This document shows, piece after piece, positions 1 through 9,700 of a stretch of DNA of 64,000 nucleotides (positions are counted from its first letter, which is position 1; each line of letters starts with the position of its first letter). This DNA comes from REEB509 sp049314555 (lineage in GTDB: Bacteria > Pseudomonadota > Alphaproteobacteria > Caulobacterales > Aquidulcibacteraceae). Both the position numbers and the translations under genes were made by a program. Location: the NCBI GenBank assembly GCA_049314555.1, contig JBMOEW010000005.1, positions 1 to 64,000 of the forward strand, read 5' to 3'. Below the pieces are notes generated by a model. It saw only the letters and a list, made by a program, of their open reading frames with translations. It did no database searches and was not told the DNA's origin.

Positions 1-22
1 TCGGAAAAATCCCTTTAAAATC

Positions 23-98
<76 letters not shown>

Positions 99-295
99 AA
101 CGCCCACACATCGTCCAGGCGAAGGGCGGGTGTGTAGCGGAGCCTGGGTGATTTGCCAAGCGCGGGAATTTGCTGAGAGCTGGCAGCCGCCATGCGCCCG
201 CGCCTTCCGCTTGATCGTGCTGCTGCGGCCGTTCGTGCCCTTGCTTGGGCCCGCATCGCAAGGCACTGTTTGGCCAATGCGAAGGAGTGGCAGGC

Positions 296-994
296 ATGGG
301 TGACTTTGCGATCGCGCTGGCGGTGTTTATCGGCTTGCACGTTGGGTTGTCTGCAACCGGCTTGAGGCAACGGTTGGTCGGGGCGATTGGCGAGCCGATC
401 TACCGGGGCGGCTTTGCCCTGGCCTCGGCGGGGGTGTTGGTTTGGATGGTCATGGCTTATGGCGAGGCGCGGTTGGATCTCGCCAATTCGTTGCTCTATG
501 CCCCACCCAGCTGGGCGCGGCACATCACCCACAGCTTGATGCTGGTGTCTTTTCTTTTCGTCGTTGCTGGACTGCTGACCCCCGGACCAACGCAAGCGGG
601 TTTTGAGGGAAGCCTTGCCAAAGCCGAGCCCGCCACCGGCATCTTGCGGGTGACGCGCCATCCGTTTCTGTGGGGTGTGGCGATCTGGGGCCTTGCCCAC
701 CTGATCAGCAATGGTGACCGCGCGGGCGTGATGTTGTTTGGCGGGCTTGGCTTGATGGTCTTGTTTGGCACGCGCTCGATTGATCGAAAGGGCGTTGCGC
801 GGGATCGGGAACGGTGGGCCGCTTTTGCCGCGGTGACCTCCAACATCCCGTTTGCGGCGATTGTGCAGGGGCGAAATCGCCTTGTTTTCGCAGAGATGTG
901 GTGGCGTTTATTGGTCGCTTTGTTGGCGTTTGCGGCTGTTGGTTACTTCCACGCGACCCTGTTCGGCGTCGCAGCCTTTACAATTACTTCATAA
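296..994 (+). CDS. NnrU family integral membrane protein
   Basis: A 232-aa polytopic membrane protein. It is hydrophobic throughout, with about five or six predicted spans, and has the family hallmarks RVTRHPFLWG followed by a W-x-LAHLISNGD stretch in the middle and an R-ERW segment near the C-terminus. NnrU-family proteins are linked by name to nitrite/nitric-oxide reduction in Rhodobacter, but most members sit outside denitrification clusters, and no denitrification gene is seen here. Start 296 was chosen over an upstream in-frame ATG at 245 because AAGGAG lies 7 to 8 bases before it and the protein then begins at the first membrane span. The family call is firm; the function is not. Confidence 0.85.
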   Translation: MGDFAIALAVFIGLHVGLSATGLRQRLVGAIGEPIYRGGFALASAGVLVWMVMAYGEARLDLANSLLYAPPSWARHITHSLMLVSFLFVVAGLLTPGPTQAGFEGSLAKAEPATGILRVTRHPFLWGVAIWGLAHLISNGDRAGVMLFGGLGLMVLFGTRSIDRKGVARDRERWAAFAAVTSNIPFAAIVQGRNRLVFAEMWWRLLVALLAFAAVGYFHATLFGVAAFTITS

Positions 995-1050
995 TTCATG
1001 CACACTCGCCCTTAACCTGGTGACACCACAATGCCGGGAAGTAGGGATAA

Positions 1051-1422
1051 GTGGAAATCATGGGCCAATTGGCGATCCTTGACCGCGATCATTTTGCCGT
1101 CATGACGGGCGGTGACGCCGGCTTGCAGGCGGAGATCCTGGATCTCTTCCAGGCGCAGGCGGCGATCTGGCTGCGGCTGCTGACGCCCAACGCGCCGCGC
1201 CAGACGTGGGCAGATGCGGCCCATACCTGCAAAGGCTCTGCCAAAGGGCTGGGCTTGTGGCGGCTGGCGGATGCCTGCGGGTATGCGGAGGCCCTTGGCC
1301 GGGAAGGCGTGATGGAAGGCCCGGACGTGGTGCGCGCGCTGAGCTTGGTGCGGTCTGCGCTGGATGAGGCCCTGGAAGCGATCCATGCCATTGAGCCTGA
1401 ACTCGCCGCTGCCAACGCCTGA
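1051..1422 (+). CDS. Hpt (histidine phosphotransfer) domain protein
   Basis: A 123-aa protein consisting of one Hpt four-helix bundle. The phospho-accepting motif HTCKGSAKGLG is visible with His58, Lys61 and Gly62, matching the HxxKGxA signature. Such proteins shuttle phosphate between hybrid kinases and response regulators; in Caulobacter relatives ChpT (a different fold) does this for CtrA. No kinase or regulator gene is adjacent, so the partner is unknown. The start is a GTG at 1051, with an in-frame ATG three codons later at 1060 as an equally good choice. The gene runs convergent to the SDR gene that ends 11 bases away. Confidence 0.82.
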   Translation: MEIMGQLAILDRDHFAVMTGGDAGLQAEILDLFQAQAAIWLRLLTPNAPRQTWADAAHTCKGSAKGLGLWRLADACGYAEALGREGVMEGPDVVRALSLVRSALDEALEAIHAIEPELAAANA

Positions 1423-1432
1423 GTGCGCTGTC

Positions 1433-2239
1433 TTACAGCGTGTAGCCGCCGTCCACCACAATCGTTGCGCCCGTGATCGGCGCGCTTTCGCACAACAACA
1501 TCTCGACCATGCGGGCGATATCGTCGGCCTGCGCGTAGCGGCGCAACGGCGTGGCGAGGGCTGCGAGCTTATCGAACGCGGCGCGTTCTGAGCCTTCCTG
1601 CGCCACCATCTCCTGAAACATCGGCACGCCGCGCCACATCGGTGTTTCGACCCCGCCAGGGGCGATGACGTTCACTCGAATGTTGAGGTCTGCGCCCTCT
1701 TTTGCAGCGACCTTCGCGAGCTGCTCAACGCCTGCTTTGGAGGCGCCGTAGGCGGCAATTCCCGGTTCTGCCTTGTGGGCGGCGGCGGACGACAACACCG
1801 CAATCGCGCCGCCAAAGGGGGCTTGGCGCATCAGGCGAAAGGCGGTCTGGATGGTGAGAAACATGCCGTCCAGATTGACACCCATGGTTGCGCGCCACTC
1901 GGAAAACGGGGTGTCCATCAAGGGGGCGGCGTGGGCAACGCCGGCGGAGGCGACGGCCCAATCCAAGCGACCGTAGTGTTCTTCCATGAAGCGTTGGGCG
2001 GCTTGCCAGCGTTCGGGGTTGGCAATGTCGAAGGCGAGGAGCGACACCCGCTCTGGGGGCTCAACCAGGTTGTTTGCCATGGCAGCGAGGCCGGCCTCGT
2101 CGTGATCCACCAGGATCAGCCCGCCCCGCGCGACGGCGGCCAAGCGTTGGGCGACCGCCGCGCCGATCCCGGACGCAGCGCCGGTGATGAGCACAACTGG
2201 TTCAAAAGACGGAAAGTTTGAGGACGATGTGTCGGGCAT
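1433..2239 (-). CDS. SDR family NAD(P)-dependent oxidoreductase
   Basis: A 268-aa classical short-chain dehydrogenase/reductase. The N-terminal Rossmann motif TGAASGIG binds NAD(P); the central NAG motif appears as ASAG, and the catalytic Ser-Tyr-Lys set appears as VLSSAAAHK...AAYGASKAG. The C-terminus carries the usual ITGATIVVDGGYTL ending of FabG-like enzymes. The substrate cannot be read from sequence. Start 2239 (MPDTSSSN) is preferred over 2275 because of a nearby AAGG and better family length. It diverges from the Nudix gene across about 130 bases, which probably hold both promoters. Confidence 0.85.
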   Translation of the reverse strand: MPDTSSSNFPSFEPVVLITGAASGIGAAVAQRLAAVARGGLILVDHDEAGLAAMANNLVEPPERVSLLAFDIANPERWQAAQRFMEEHYGRLDWAVASAGVAHAAPLMDTPFSEWRATMGVNLDGMFLTIQTAFRLMRQAPFGGAIAVLSSAAAHKAEPGIAAYGASKAGVEQLAKVAAKEGADLNIRVNVIAPGGVETPMWRGVPMFQEMVAQEGSERAAFDKLAALATPLRRYAQADDIARMVEMLLCESAPITGATIVVDGGYTL

Positions 2240-2372
2240 GGGTGCCTTGCTGAAGCATGCGGGCGACGAACGCAATGGGGGTGGCTATGACAATCCTGAC
2301 AGATCGTGGAGGCTTGAGGCAGGTGGGCGCAGTGTGCCACACACGCGCGACCCCATTTGCGAGCGTGAGTGC

Positions 2373-2840
2373 ATGACCCGTTTTGCGTTGCAGTTCGGAC
2401 AGACCCAACCCGGGCTGACCTATCTTGAGAGATCTTGCGTGTATGGGCTTTGCCCGCGCGGGGAGCAAAGCGTGGCGATTGCGCGGATCGGGGCACGGGC
2501 TCCGTTTGAATATGATCTGCCCGGGGGGGGGATCGAGGCAGACGAAGATGAAGCGGCCGCGCTGATGCGGGAGTTCGGGGAAGAAACCGGCCTCACGGTT
2601 TGGCCCAGCCACATTATAGGACGTGCCGGGCAGTTTTGGGTCAATCGATCCGAACCGCGCAACAGCCTTTCCACCTATTATGAGGTGGAGCTGAGCGCGA
2701 CCGATGGGCGGCCGACCGAACCAGACCACGAGCTTGTGTGGATGGCACCGCTCGAGGCCATTATGAAGGTGCGTCATGAGTCCCATGCGTGGGCGATCAT
2801 GCACTGGCTACGGCAACGCAAAGCGAAGGGCCCCCGCTGA
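2373..2840 (+). CDS. Nudix hydrolase
   Basis: A 155-aa single-domain Nudix protein. The Nudix box is complete: Gly, five residues, Glu, seven residues, then REFGEETGL, giving the metal-binding REx2EE core. Proteins of this size hydrolyse nucleoside diphosphate-linked compounds such as oxidised nucleotides or ADP-ribose; the substrate is not evident. Start 2373 (MTRFALQF) was taken because the longer upstream reading overlaps the divergent SDR gene and looks non-coding. The gene ends only 15 bases before the convergent end of the TIR-like membrane protein. Confidence 0.85.
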   Translation: MTRFALQFGQTQPGLTYLERSCVYGLCPRGEQSVAIARIGARAPFEYDLPGGGIEADEDEAAALMREFGEETGLTVWPSHIIGRAGQFWVNRSEPRNSLSTYYEVELSATDGRPTEPDHELVWMAPLEAIMKVRHESHAWAIMHWLRQRKAKGPR

Positions 2841-2855
2841 GGGGATCTGGCGCGG

Positions 2856-3653
2856 TCAGGTCGATGAGGGGGGCTTTGGTGGTTTGCTCTTCGTGGCGGG
2901 CTGCTCGGGTGGGGTGATGGCTGCGTCCGTTTGCGGGGCCGGGGGCTCGTTCAGTTGGACGGGGGCGATGCGACGCTCTGGTGGAGCAGCGGGCTGATTT
3001 TGCGCAACGGCGATCAGCGGGCCACCGATGCCGCTCGCCTCAGGAAGCTGGGGGTCATTGGGCGCTGCTTGGGGGGTGAAGTTGGCTGCGGCCTGCGTCT
3101 CGGTTTGTAGGGTGTTTGTGGCGATCTCTGCGGGGCCAGCGTCACCCGATGGGTTTTGCCCTAAAGCAAACAGCATGTAGGCCCCGCCGGCGATGCCAAG
3201 CGCGGCCGGGCCTAAGATGGCCAAGGCTGAACGATTTTGTGACTTTCCGGCCGCGACCAAGACGATGCGCCGACACAGCGCGCGCCACGAGGGCGGTGTG
3301 GTGGCGGGGTTCCAGTTGCGCAGGTCAATTGGGGCTGGGCGGCCCTGTGCTTGCGGCGGGCGTGGCGGGGCGAGGAGCGCTTCCACCAGCGTGCCTGCGG
3401 CGGCGGCGGCATCGGTTTCCTTGAGCACCCAAAGCGAGGTGGTGGCGGCGGGCGACCACAGGGCGAGCGTCACGGTCGCGGGGCCAGCGTGGCGCTGCGG
3501 GGCTTGAGCCTCATCGTCCGTGCCGCAGCAGACCAGGCGCGCTGTCATGCCTTCCTTGGTGAGGCGATCTGCGAGCGCCTGCGCGGCCGGCAGGTCGTTC
3601 CAGGCGTTGGCGATGCGCACGGTGATCATTGCGGGGTCATTTGGGGTCATCAT
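2856..3653 (-). CDS. Membrane-anchored protein with a degenerate TIR-like domain
   Basis: A 265-aa protein with three parts. Residues about 9-130 resemble the second half of a bacterial TIR domain: LWSPAATTSLWVLKE at 65-79 matches the WSxxSxxSxWVxxE strand-helix, with Glu79 at the position of the NADase glutamate, and PIDLRNW at 108-114 matches the late DLxxW motif. The first half lacks the usual FISYxxxD and WWD motifs. Residues about 145-164 form one membrane span. The remaining 100 residues are Pro/Ala/Gln-rich and probably disordered and periplasmic. Start 3653 or the adjacent ATG at 3650 follows AGGA. The TIR assignment is inference from motif alignment and could be a decayed or non-enzymatic relative. 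Confidence 0.5.
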   Translation of the reverse strand: MMTPNDPAMITVRIANAWNDLPAAQALADRLTKEGMTARLVCCGTDDEAQAPQRHAGPATVTLALWSPAATTSLWVLKETDAAAAAGTLVEALLAPPRPPQAQGRPAPIDLRNWNPATTPPSWRALCRRIVLVAAGKSQNRSALAILGPAALGIAGGAYMLFALGQNPSGDAGPAEIATNTLQTETQAAANFTPQAAPNDPQLPEASGIGGPLIAVAQNQPAAPPERRIAPVQLNEPPAPQTDAAITPPEQPATKSKPPKPPSST

Positions 3654-3748
3654 GGGGTCCTGCCCCAGCTTTTTCAGCTCTTGGCAAGGCAACGTTAGCA
3701 TGCCGTGAGGGCAAGGCTAGAGGATCGATTGAAAGTTTTGCAATCTGC

Positions 3749-4393
3749 TCATGAGGGCGTGGCTAATGCGCCACGATGCAGGCGCACCGCGCCATTTGTG
3801 CCTGCGAACAACCCGAGGGCGACAACCCCGCTGAAGCCCGCCTGACGCATCAGATCTGGCAGGGATTGGCTGTGGCCGGCGGGTTCGGCGTGGAGGGATG
3901 ATTGCGCCAGGAACCGGGGAAGGCGCGCCTCAATTTCGATGGCATGCAGGGTGCCGCCGGCGCGAAGGGCCTCGCGGGCGGCCGTCAGCACGGTGCGGCG
4001 GGCGATCAAATCATCCTGCGTGTTGGAGAAGGTGCAGATGACGCGGGTGGGGGCGAGTTCGTTGACATAGAAGGAAATGTCACGGGCGTAGGCTTCGATC
4101 AGTTCCAGGCGCACTTTGGCGGCGTCTGCCCGCGCGCGGGCCTGTGCCAATGCCTCGGGGCGGTGGTCGAGGCCCATGACGATGGCGCCTGGCGCGGCTT
4201 GGGCGAGGGCGACGGCCAGGGCACCACTGCCGCAGGCGGCATCGAGGATGACGTCATGGCGGCGGGGAGCGATGTCTTCGATCAGGGCTGTGCGCCAGCG
4301 GCTGTCGGCTTCCTGAAACGCACTCAAGGCTTGACCAAGGCGGGTGGCGACGCCGTGGGCGAGGGCGGTGGCGACGGGACGCTGAGTGGCCAT
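3749..4393 (-). CDS. Class I SAM-dependent methyltransferase
   Basis: A 214-aa protein with SAM-binding motif I read as ILDAACGSGALAVALA, an acidic motif II around MGLDHRPEALA, and motif IV-like TRVICTFSNTQDDL. It resembles the UbiE/Methyltransf_25 group, but the substrate is unknown. The reading frame extends to a TTG at 4420; ATG 4393 is preferred because it gives a normal N-terminus. The gene diverges from imuA, and the LexA box at 4432-4446 lies only about 40 bases upstream of this start, so it may share SOS-linked promoter DNA. Confidence 0.75.
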   Translation of the reverse strand: MATQRPVATALAHGVATRLGQALSAFQEADSRWRTALIEDIAPRRHDVILDAACGSGALAVALAQAAPGAIVMGLDHRPEALAQARARADAAKVRLELIEAYARDISFYVNELAPTRVICTFSNTQDDLIARRTVLTAAREALRAGGTLHAIEIEARLPRFLAQSSLHAEPAGHSQSLPDLMRQAGFSGVVALGLFAGTNGAVRLHRGALATPS

Positions 4394-4431
4394 GGGAGAA
4401 GAGTGTTTGACGCGGGACAAAAGCGGAACTA

Positions 4432-4446
4432 GAACATATAGGGAAC
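4432..4446. promoter_or_regulatory. LexA (SOS) box, GAAC-N7-GAAC
   Basis: The direct repeat GAAC, seven bases (atatagg), GAAC is the alphaproteobacterial LexA operator (GTTC-N7-GTTC) read on the other strand. It lies about 60 bases upstream of the chosen imuA start and in the gap to the divergent methyltransferase. The imuA-imuB-dnaE2 cassette is a classic LexA target, so the position fits regulation of that operon. Confidence 0.85.
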
Positions 4447-4504
4447 ATTAGGATTGGATCGCAGCGTGATGCAAAAGACGCACTTTGCTGTTGCGGAAAG
4501 GTCG

Positions 4505-5293
4505 ATGCCCCAAAAGCGCGGACCCAACCCTGCGCGGCAGGCCGCTCTTGAGGCTTTGCGCCGCCAGGTGCGGGCCCTGGAGGGAGGCGGGCTCGGGGCC
4601 GGGATGGTGTCGCTGGGCAGTGCTGGGGGGCTTTTGGCGCAGACGCTGGCGCGCGGTGCCACCCATGAGGTGGTTGGGGATGACTATCTGGACGGGCCGG
4701 CGGCGGCGGGTTTTGCGCTTTGCGTGTGTGCGCGGGCGTTGGTGAGCCAGCCTGGGGTGCTTGTTTGGGTGTCTGCGCCGGGGAGCTTTGATTTCGGTGC
4801 GCCATATGGCGCAGGCTGGGCGCGGCTGGGGCTTGATCCGGGGCGGGTGTTGTTCGTGCGGGCACCGGATTTGGCGCAAGCGCAAGGCGCGATGGAGGAA
4901 GCAGCCCGCACGCCTGGGATCGCTGCCGTCTTTGGGATGCTTGGGGCGCGGGTGTCCAGCACGGTGGGGCGACGGCTGCAGTTGGCGGCGGAAACGGGGG
5001 GCGGGTTTGTCACCGTATGGCGGCCGGCTGGGGCGCAGGCCCTGGCTGGGGTGCGCTCGCGCTGGGGGGTGAGCGGGCTTTCCAGTGCGGTGCCGGTGTG
5101 GGCGCAGGAGGCGGGCCTGAAGGGGCGCGCACTTCCCCCAGGCCTCAGTGCTTTTCGGCTGACCCCTTTGAAGGGGCGCACCCAGGAACGGCCTATCGCT
5201 GCGGAGTGGCGGAATGCGACGGACGGCTTTTATCCAATTGCCCCTTTGGTCGATCGAGCGCCAACGTACGCGCCGCAAATGGCCTACGGATAG
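4505..5293 (+). CDS. imuA: ImuA, RecA-fold subunit of the SOS mutasome
   Basis: A 262-aa ImuA/SulA-like protein, first gene of a three-gene SOS cassette. The family reads as a RecA-like fold: a typical start (LRRQVRALEG), a central LVWVSAPGSFDFGAPYGAGW, then GLDPGRVLFVRAPD and a TVGRRLQLAAETGG segment. ImuA acts with ImuB and DnaE2 in error-prone bypass of DNA damage. The frame extends to TTG 4454 and ATG 4469; ATG 4505 was chosen because GGAAAGG precedes it. The stop overlaps imuB by 80 bases, implying translational coupling. A LexA box sits upstream. Confidence 0.88.
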   Translation: MPQKRGPNPARQAALEALRRQVRALEGGGLGAGMVSLGSAGGLLAQTLARGATHEVVGDDYLDGPAAAGFALCVCARALVSQPGVLVWVSAPGSFDFGAPYGAGWARLGLDPGRVLFVRAPDLAQAQGAMEEAARTPGIAAVFGMLGARVSSTVGRRLQLAAETGGGFVTVWRPAGAQALAGVRSRWGVSGLSSAVPVWAQEAGLKGRALPPGLSAFRLTPLKGRTQERPIAAEWRNATDGFYPIAPLVDRAPTYAPQMAYG

Positions 5294-6770
5294 ACCCGTT
5301 GGCTTGGTGGCTATGGTGGGCGGGGCGCAGCGGCTGGCTGTGGTGGACCGGCTTGCCGGCCAGATCGGGGTGTGGGCCGGGCAGAGCCTGGCGGATGCAC
5401 GGGCGATCTGCCCTTCCTTGATCTGCGCGCCCTATGAGCCTGTGGCGGATCAGCAGGCTTTGCGGCGATTGGCCCGCTGGTGTGCGCGGTTCAGCCCGGC
5501 GGTGACGCCTGTGTTTCCCAACGCTGATGTGGCGGCGTCTTGCTACGGCTTTTTTTTGGAAACGGCCGGGGTTGCGCATCTTTTCGGCGGCGAGGCGGGG
5601 GTGTTGGAGGCGTTGCTGCAGCGCTTTTGCGTGTTCGGACTGAGTGCGCGCGGGGCGCTTGCGGATACGCCGGGGCTGGCTTGGGGACTTGCGTGTTTTG
5701 GGGTTGGCGCGCCGCGGGGGCTTGTGTGTGGCGAGGGGCAGGGGGCGCTGGCGTTGGCCGATTTGCCGGTGTTGGCGCTGCGGTTGCCATGCCCGGTTGT
5801 TGATCGCTTGCACGACCTGGGGTTGAAGCGGGTCTGTGATGTTTTGGCGTTGCCGCGGGCCAGTTTGGCGCGGCGGTTTGGGCCTTGCGTGTTGACCCAG
5901 ATTGATGCGGCCTTGGGGGACGCACCGGAGGCGCTGGCGGTGCTGATGCCGGCGGCGCAGGCGCGCGCGCACCTGGTGTTGGCGGCCCCCTTGACCACGA
6001 TCGAGGGGCTGCAGGAGGTCGGCCGGCGGCTTTGCACGGATTTGTGCGCGCAGTTGACCGCTCTGGGGCTAGGGGCGCGACGGGTGCGCTTGACGCTGTA
6101 TCGGGTGGATGGGCGCGCGATTGATTTGGTCGCGGGGGCGCAGGCCCCACGCATGGCGGCTGCACACTGGTCTCGCTTGCTGCGGGAGCGTTTGGCGCGG
6201 GCGGCGGAACGGCTTGACCTTGGCTTTGGGGTGGATGCGGCGGCCTTGACGGGGGAAGACCTGGAGGGGGAGGCCAGCCGCGCAGTGGGGACGCTTGCGC
6301 CCGAGGCGGGGGCGATTGCCCAAGCGCTTTTGGCTCGCCAAGAGATCGCCGAGCGGCTCAGTGCGCGGTTGGGGCCGCGGGCTGTGGTGGGCCTTTCTGG
6401 GCGGGCCAGTCATTGGCCGGAACGGGCCCAGCGGGCGCATGCGGTGACGGCGGGGGAGGCGGGGGAGGGATGGCCGGAGGGGCGGGAGCGCCCGGCGTTT
6501 TTGCTGCGGGTGCCGGAGGCGATTGAAGCCATGGCTGCCGCGCCGGATGGGGTGCCGGCGCAGTTTCGGTGGCGGCGGGTTTTGCATCGGGTGACGCGGG
6601 CTGCTGGTCCGGAGCGGATCGGTGCGGAGTGGTGGCGCGAGGAGGGCCTGACGCGGGACTATTTCCGGGTGGAGACCGCCGAGGGGCGGCGCTATTGGCT
6701 GTTTCGCGCGGGGCTTTATGGGCGGGAAACAGCCACGCCGGATTGGTTCGTACACGGATGTTTTCCGTGA
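5214..6770 (+). CDS. imuB: ImuB, Y-family polymerase-like mutasome subunit
   Basis: A 518-aa Y-family-related protein. The N-terminal fold reads QLPLWSIERQR, VGGAQRLAVVD and SLADARAICP, followed by FLETAGVAHLFGGE where active Y-family polymerases would carry the catalytic acidic residues. Family members are inactive as polymerases and instead link the beta clamp to DnaE2. The C-terminal third (LHRVTRAAGPERI, EWWREEGLTRDYF, YGRETATPDWFVHG) is typical of ImuB. It overlaps imuA by 80 bases and dnaE2 by 13 bases, so the three genes form one operon. Confidence 0.9.
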   Translation: MRRTAFIQLPLWSIERQRTRRKWPTDRPVGLVAMVGGAQRLAVVDRLAGQIGVWAGQSLADARAICPSLICAPYEPVADQQALRRLARWCARFSPAVTPVFPNADVAASCYGFFLETAGVAHLFGGEAGVLEALLQRFCVFGLSARGALADTPGLAWGLACFGVGAPRGLVCGEGQGALALADLPVLALRLPCPVVDRLHDLGLKRVCDVLALPRASLARRFGPCVLTQIDAALGDAPEALAVLMPAAQARAHLVLAAPLTTIEGLQEVGRRLCTDLCAQLTALGLGARRVRLTLYRVDGRAIDLVAGAQAPRMAAAHWSRLLRERLARAAERLDLGFGVDAAALTGEDLEGEASRAVGTLAPEAGAIAQALLARQEIAERLSARLGPRAVVGLSGRASHWPERAQRAHAVTAGEAGEGWPEGRERPAFLLRVPEAIEAMAAAPDGVPAQFRWRRVLHRVTRAAGPERIGAEWWREEGLTRDYFRVETAEGRRYWLFRAGLYGRETATPDWFVHGCFP

Positions 6771-9700
6771 TCGTTGCTGAGCTGGCGGCGGCCACGAACT
6801 TCTCCTTTTTACGCGGTGCCTCGCACCCGGATGAAATGGTGTTGAGCGCGAAGGCGCTGGGGCTTTCGGCGCTGGGGGTGGCGGATCGCAACACGCTTTC
6901 CGGGGTGGTGCGCGCGCACAAGTGCGCCAAGGAGGTGGGGCTTTCGCTGCTGATCGGGGCGCGGCTGGTGACGCAGTGCGGCTTGACGGCGATTGCCTAT
7001 CCGAAAGATCGCGCCGCATACGGACAGTTGTGCAGGCTGCTCACGCTGGGCAATCGACGCGCGCCGAAGGGCCAGTGTTGGCTTGAGGTGGAAGACCTGA
7101 TTGCGCACGGGGCGGGGATGGTGTGGGTGCTTTTTCCGCCGGACTTTACGGCCTGCGGGCCTGACCCGCTCGCGGGATGGGGTGGGGAAAGACTGGTGCG
7201 CGGGTTGGCTGCGCCGGGGTCGATGTTTTTGGCGTTGCGGCGGTGTTTTGGCAGCGACGACTTGGAGGATATGCATCGTGTGCGGACATTATCGCGCGCG
7301 CTTGGCGTGAGGCTGTTGGCGACAGCAGACCCTTTATACCACACCCCGGAGCGACGGGCGCTTGCGGACGTGGTGTGTTGTATTCGCGAGCATACCACGA
7401 TTGATCAAGCGGGATTTCTGCTTGCGGCGAACGCGGAGCGGCATTTGCACGCGCCGCAGGAGATGGCTCGCCTGTTTGCGGGGTTTGAGGAGGCGATTGA
7501 GGCGCAGGCGGAGGTTTTGGCGCAGGTGCGCTTTTGCCTCGATGAACTGGCGTATGAGTATCCATACGAGATCACCGCGCCGGGTGAGACGGCGATGGAG
7601 ACCTTGCGGCGGAAGACCGAGGAGGGCGCGCGCGGGCGCTATCCGTCGGGGGTTCCGGGGGCGGTGCGTGCGGCGCTCGACCATGAGTATGAGCTGATCG
7701 AACACCTCGACTATGCGAAGTACTTCCTCACGGTTCATGACATCGTGGCCTTCGCGCGCGGCCAGGGCATTTTGTGTCAAGGGCGCGGCTCTGCGGCGAA
7801 TTCGGTGGTGTGCTATTGTCTTGGGGTGACGGCGGTGGACCCTATCAAAGTCGATTTGCTGTTTGAGCGGTTTGTTTCGCCCGAGCGCAAGGAGCCGCCC
7901 GATATCGATGTGGATTTCGAACACGAGCGGCGCGAAGAGGTGATCCAGTACATCTATGAGAAGTTTGGCCGCCATCGCGCCGGGATCGCGGCCACGGTGA
8001 TCTGTTATCGCGGGCGCTCGGCGATCCGTGAGGTGGGAAAGGCGATGGGGCTTTCTGGCGACGTGATTGAGGCCCTGTCTAGGACCCTTTGGGGGTGGTC
8101 TGATGGTGGGCCGAGGGATGATCACGTCAGGGGCGAGCTTGGGCTTGATCCGGATGCGGCGCGGTTGCGGCTGGCTTTGGATCTGACGCGGGCGTTGATC
8201 GGGTTTCCGCGCCATTTATCGCAGCACGTGGGGGGCTTTGTGATTACGCGCGGGCCGTTGGAAGAGCTGTGCCCCATCGGCAACGCGGCGATGGCGGATC
8301 GGACGTTCATTGAGTGGGATAAAGACGATATCGACACGTTGGGGATTTTGAAGATCGATGTGCTGGCGCTTGGGATGTTGACGGCGGTAGCGCGGGCGTT
8401 CTCGATGATTGAGAGCCGCTATGGGCGGGCGTTGAGTCTTGCGGACGTGCCGCCGGAGGATCCATCCGTCTACGACATGATCTGCGAGGCGGATACGGTG
8501 GGCGTGTTTCAGATCGAAAGTCGGGCGCAGATGTCGATGCTGCCGCGGCTGAAGCCACGCGCCTTTTATGATCTGGTGATTGAAGTGGCGATTGTGCGCC
8601 CTGGACCAATCCAGGGGGACATGGTGCACCCCTATCTGCGCCGACGCGAGGGGCGCGAGCCGGTGCGGTTTCCCTCAAAGGCTTTGGAAAAAGTGCTGGG
8701 CAAGACGCTTGGGGTGCCGCTGTTCCAGGAGCAGGCGATGCGGATTGCGATCGTGGCGGCGGGGTTCACGCCGGCCGAGGCCGACAAGCTGCGCCGGGCA
8801 ATGGCCACGTTCCGCAAGGTGGGGATTATCCACCAGTTCGGCACCAAGCTGGTGGAGGGGATGGTGGCGAATGGCTATGAGCGGGATTTTGCAGAGCGCT
8901 GCTTCAAGCAGATCGAAGGGTTTGGGGAGTATGGTTTTCCTGAAAGCCATGCGGCGAGTTTTGCGCTTATCGTTTATGTTTCGGCGTGGCTGAAGAAGCA
9001 CTATCCGGAGGTGTTTTGTGCGGCGCTTTTGAATGCGCAGCCGATGGGGTTTTATGCGCCCGCGCAATTGGTGCGGGATGCGCGCCAGCATGGGGTTGAG
9101 GTGTTGGCGGTGGATGTGAACTGGTCGGACTGGGATACGGAGCTTGAGGGGGAAGCTCCGATCCAGGACAGTATGAAGACGGACGAGTTGGCGTTGCCGG
9201 AGGCGTGCGGGGGGAGGGCGCATAGAGCGTTGCCGGTGCGGCTTGGGTTGCGACAGATCACCGGTTTTTCGGAAGCGGATGCGGCCAAGATCCTGGCGGC
9301 GCGGGCGGCGGGGGGGAAATTCCAGAGCGTGGAAGATCTGCGCCGCAGGGCGCGACTTTCGCCTGCGGTGCTGGCCAAGCTTGCGCATGCGGATGCGTTT
9401 CGCTCCATCGGATTGGATCGGCGCGCTGCGCTGTGGGATGCCAAGGCTCAGTGTGCGGACGATACACCCCTGTTTCGCGCCCTGAGTGATTTTGGGCCGG
9501 AGGAAGATCCCCATCTGCCGGTGATGGCGTTGTGTGAGCATGTGGCGCACGATTATGCGCGGGTGAAGCTGTCGCTGAAGGCCCATCCGATGGCGTTTTT
9601 CCGGGAGTCTTTTGCAGCGCAAGGGTCTGTGCGGTCGGATCATCTGGCCACCGCTGCCAACGGGCGGCGGCTGGAGATTGCGGGCCTGGTGTTGGTGCGT

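Noticed and set aside
6569..6757. N-terminal extension of dnaE2
   Set aside because: These codons are an out-of-frame reading of the imuB 3' end; DnaE2 family proteins start at the PHP domain near 6758.
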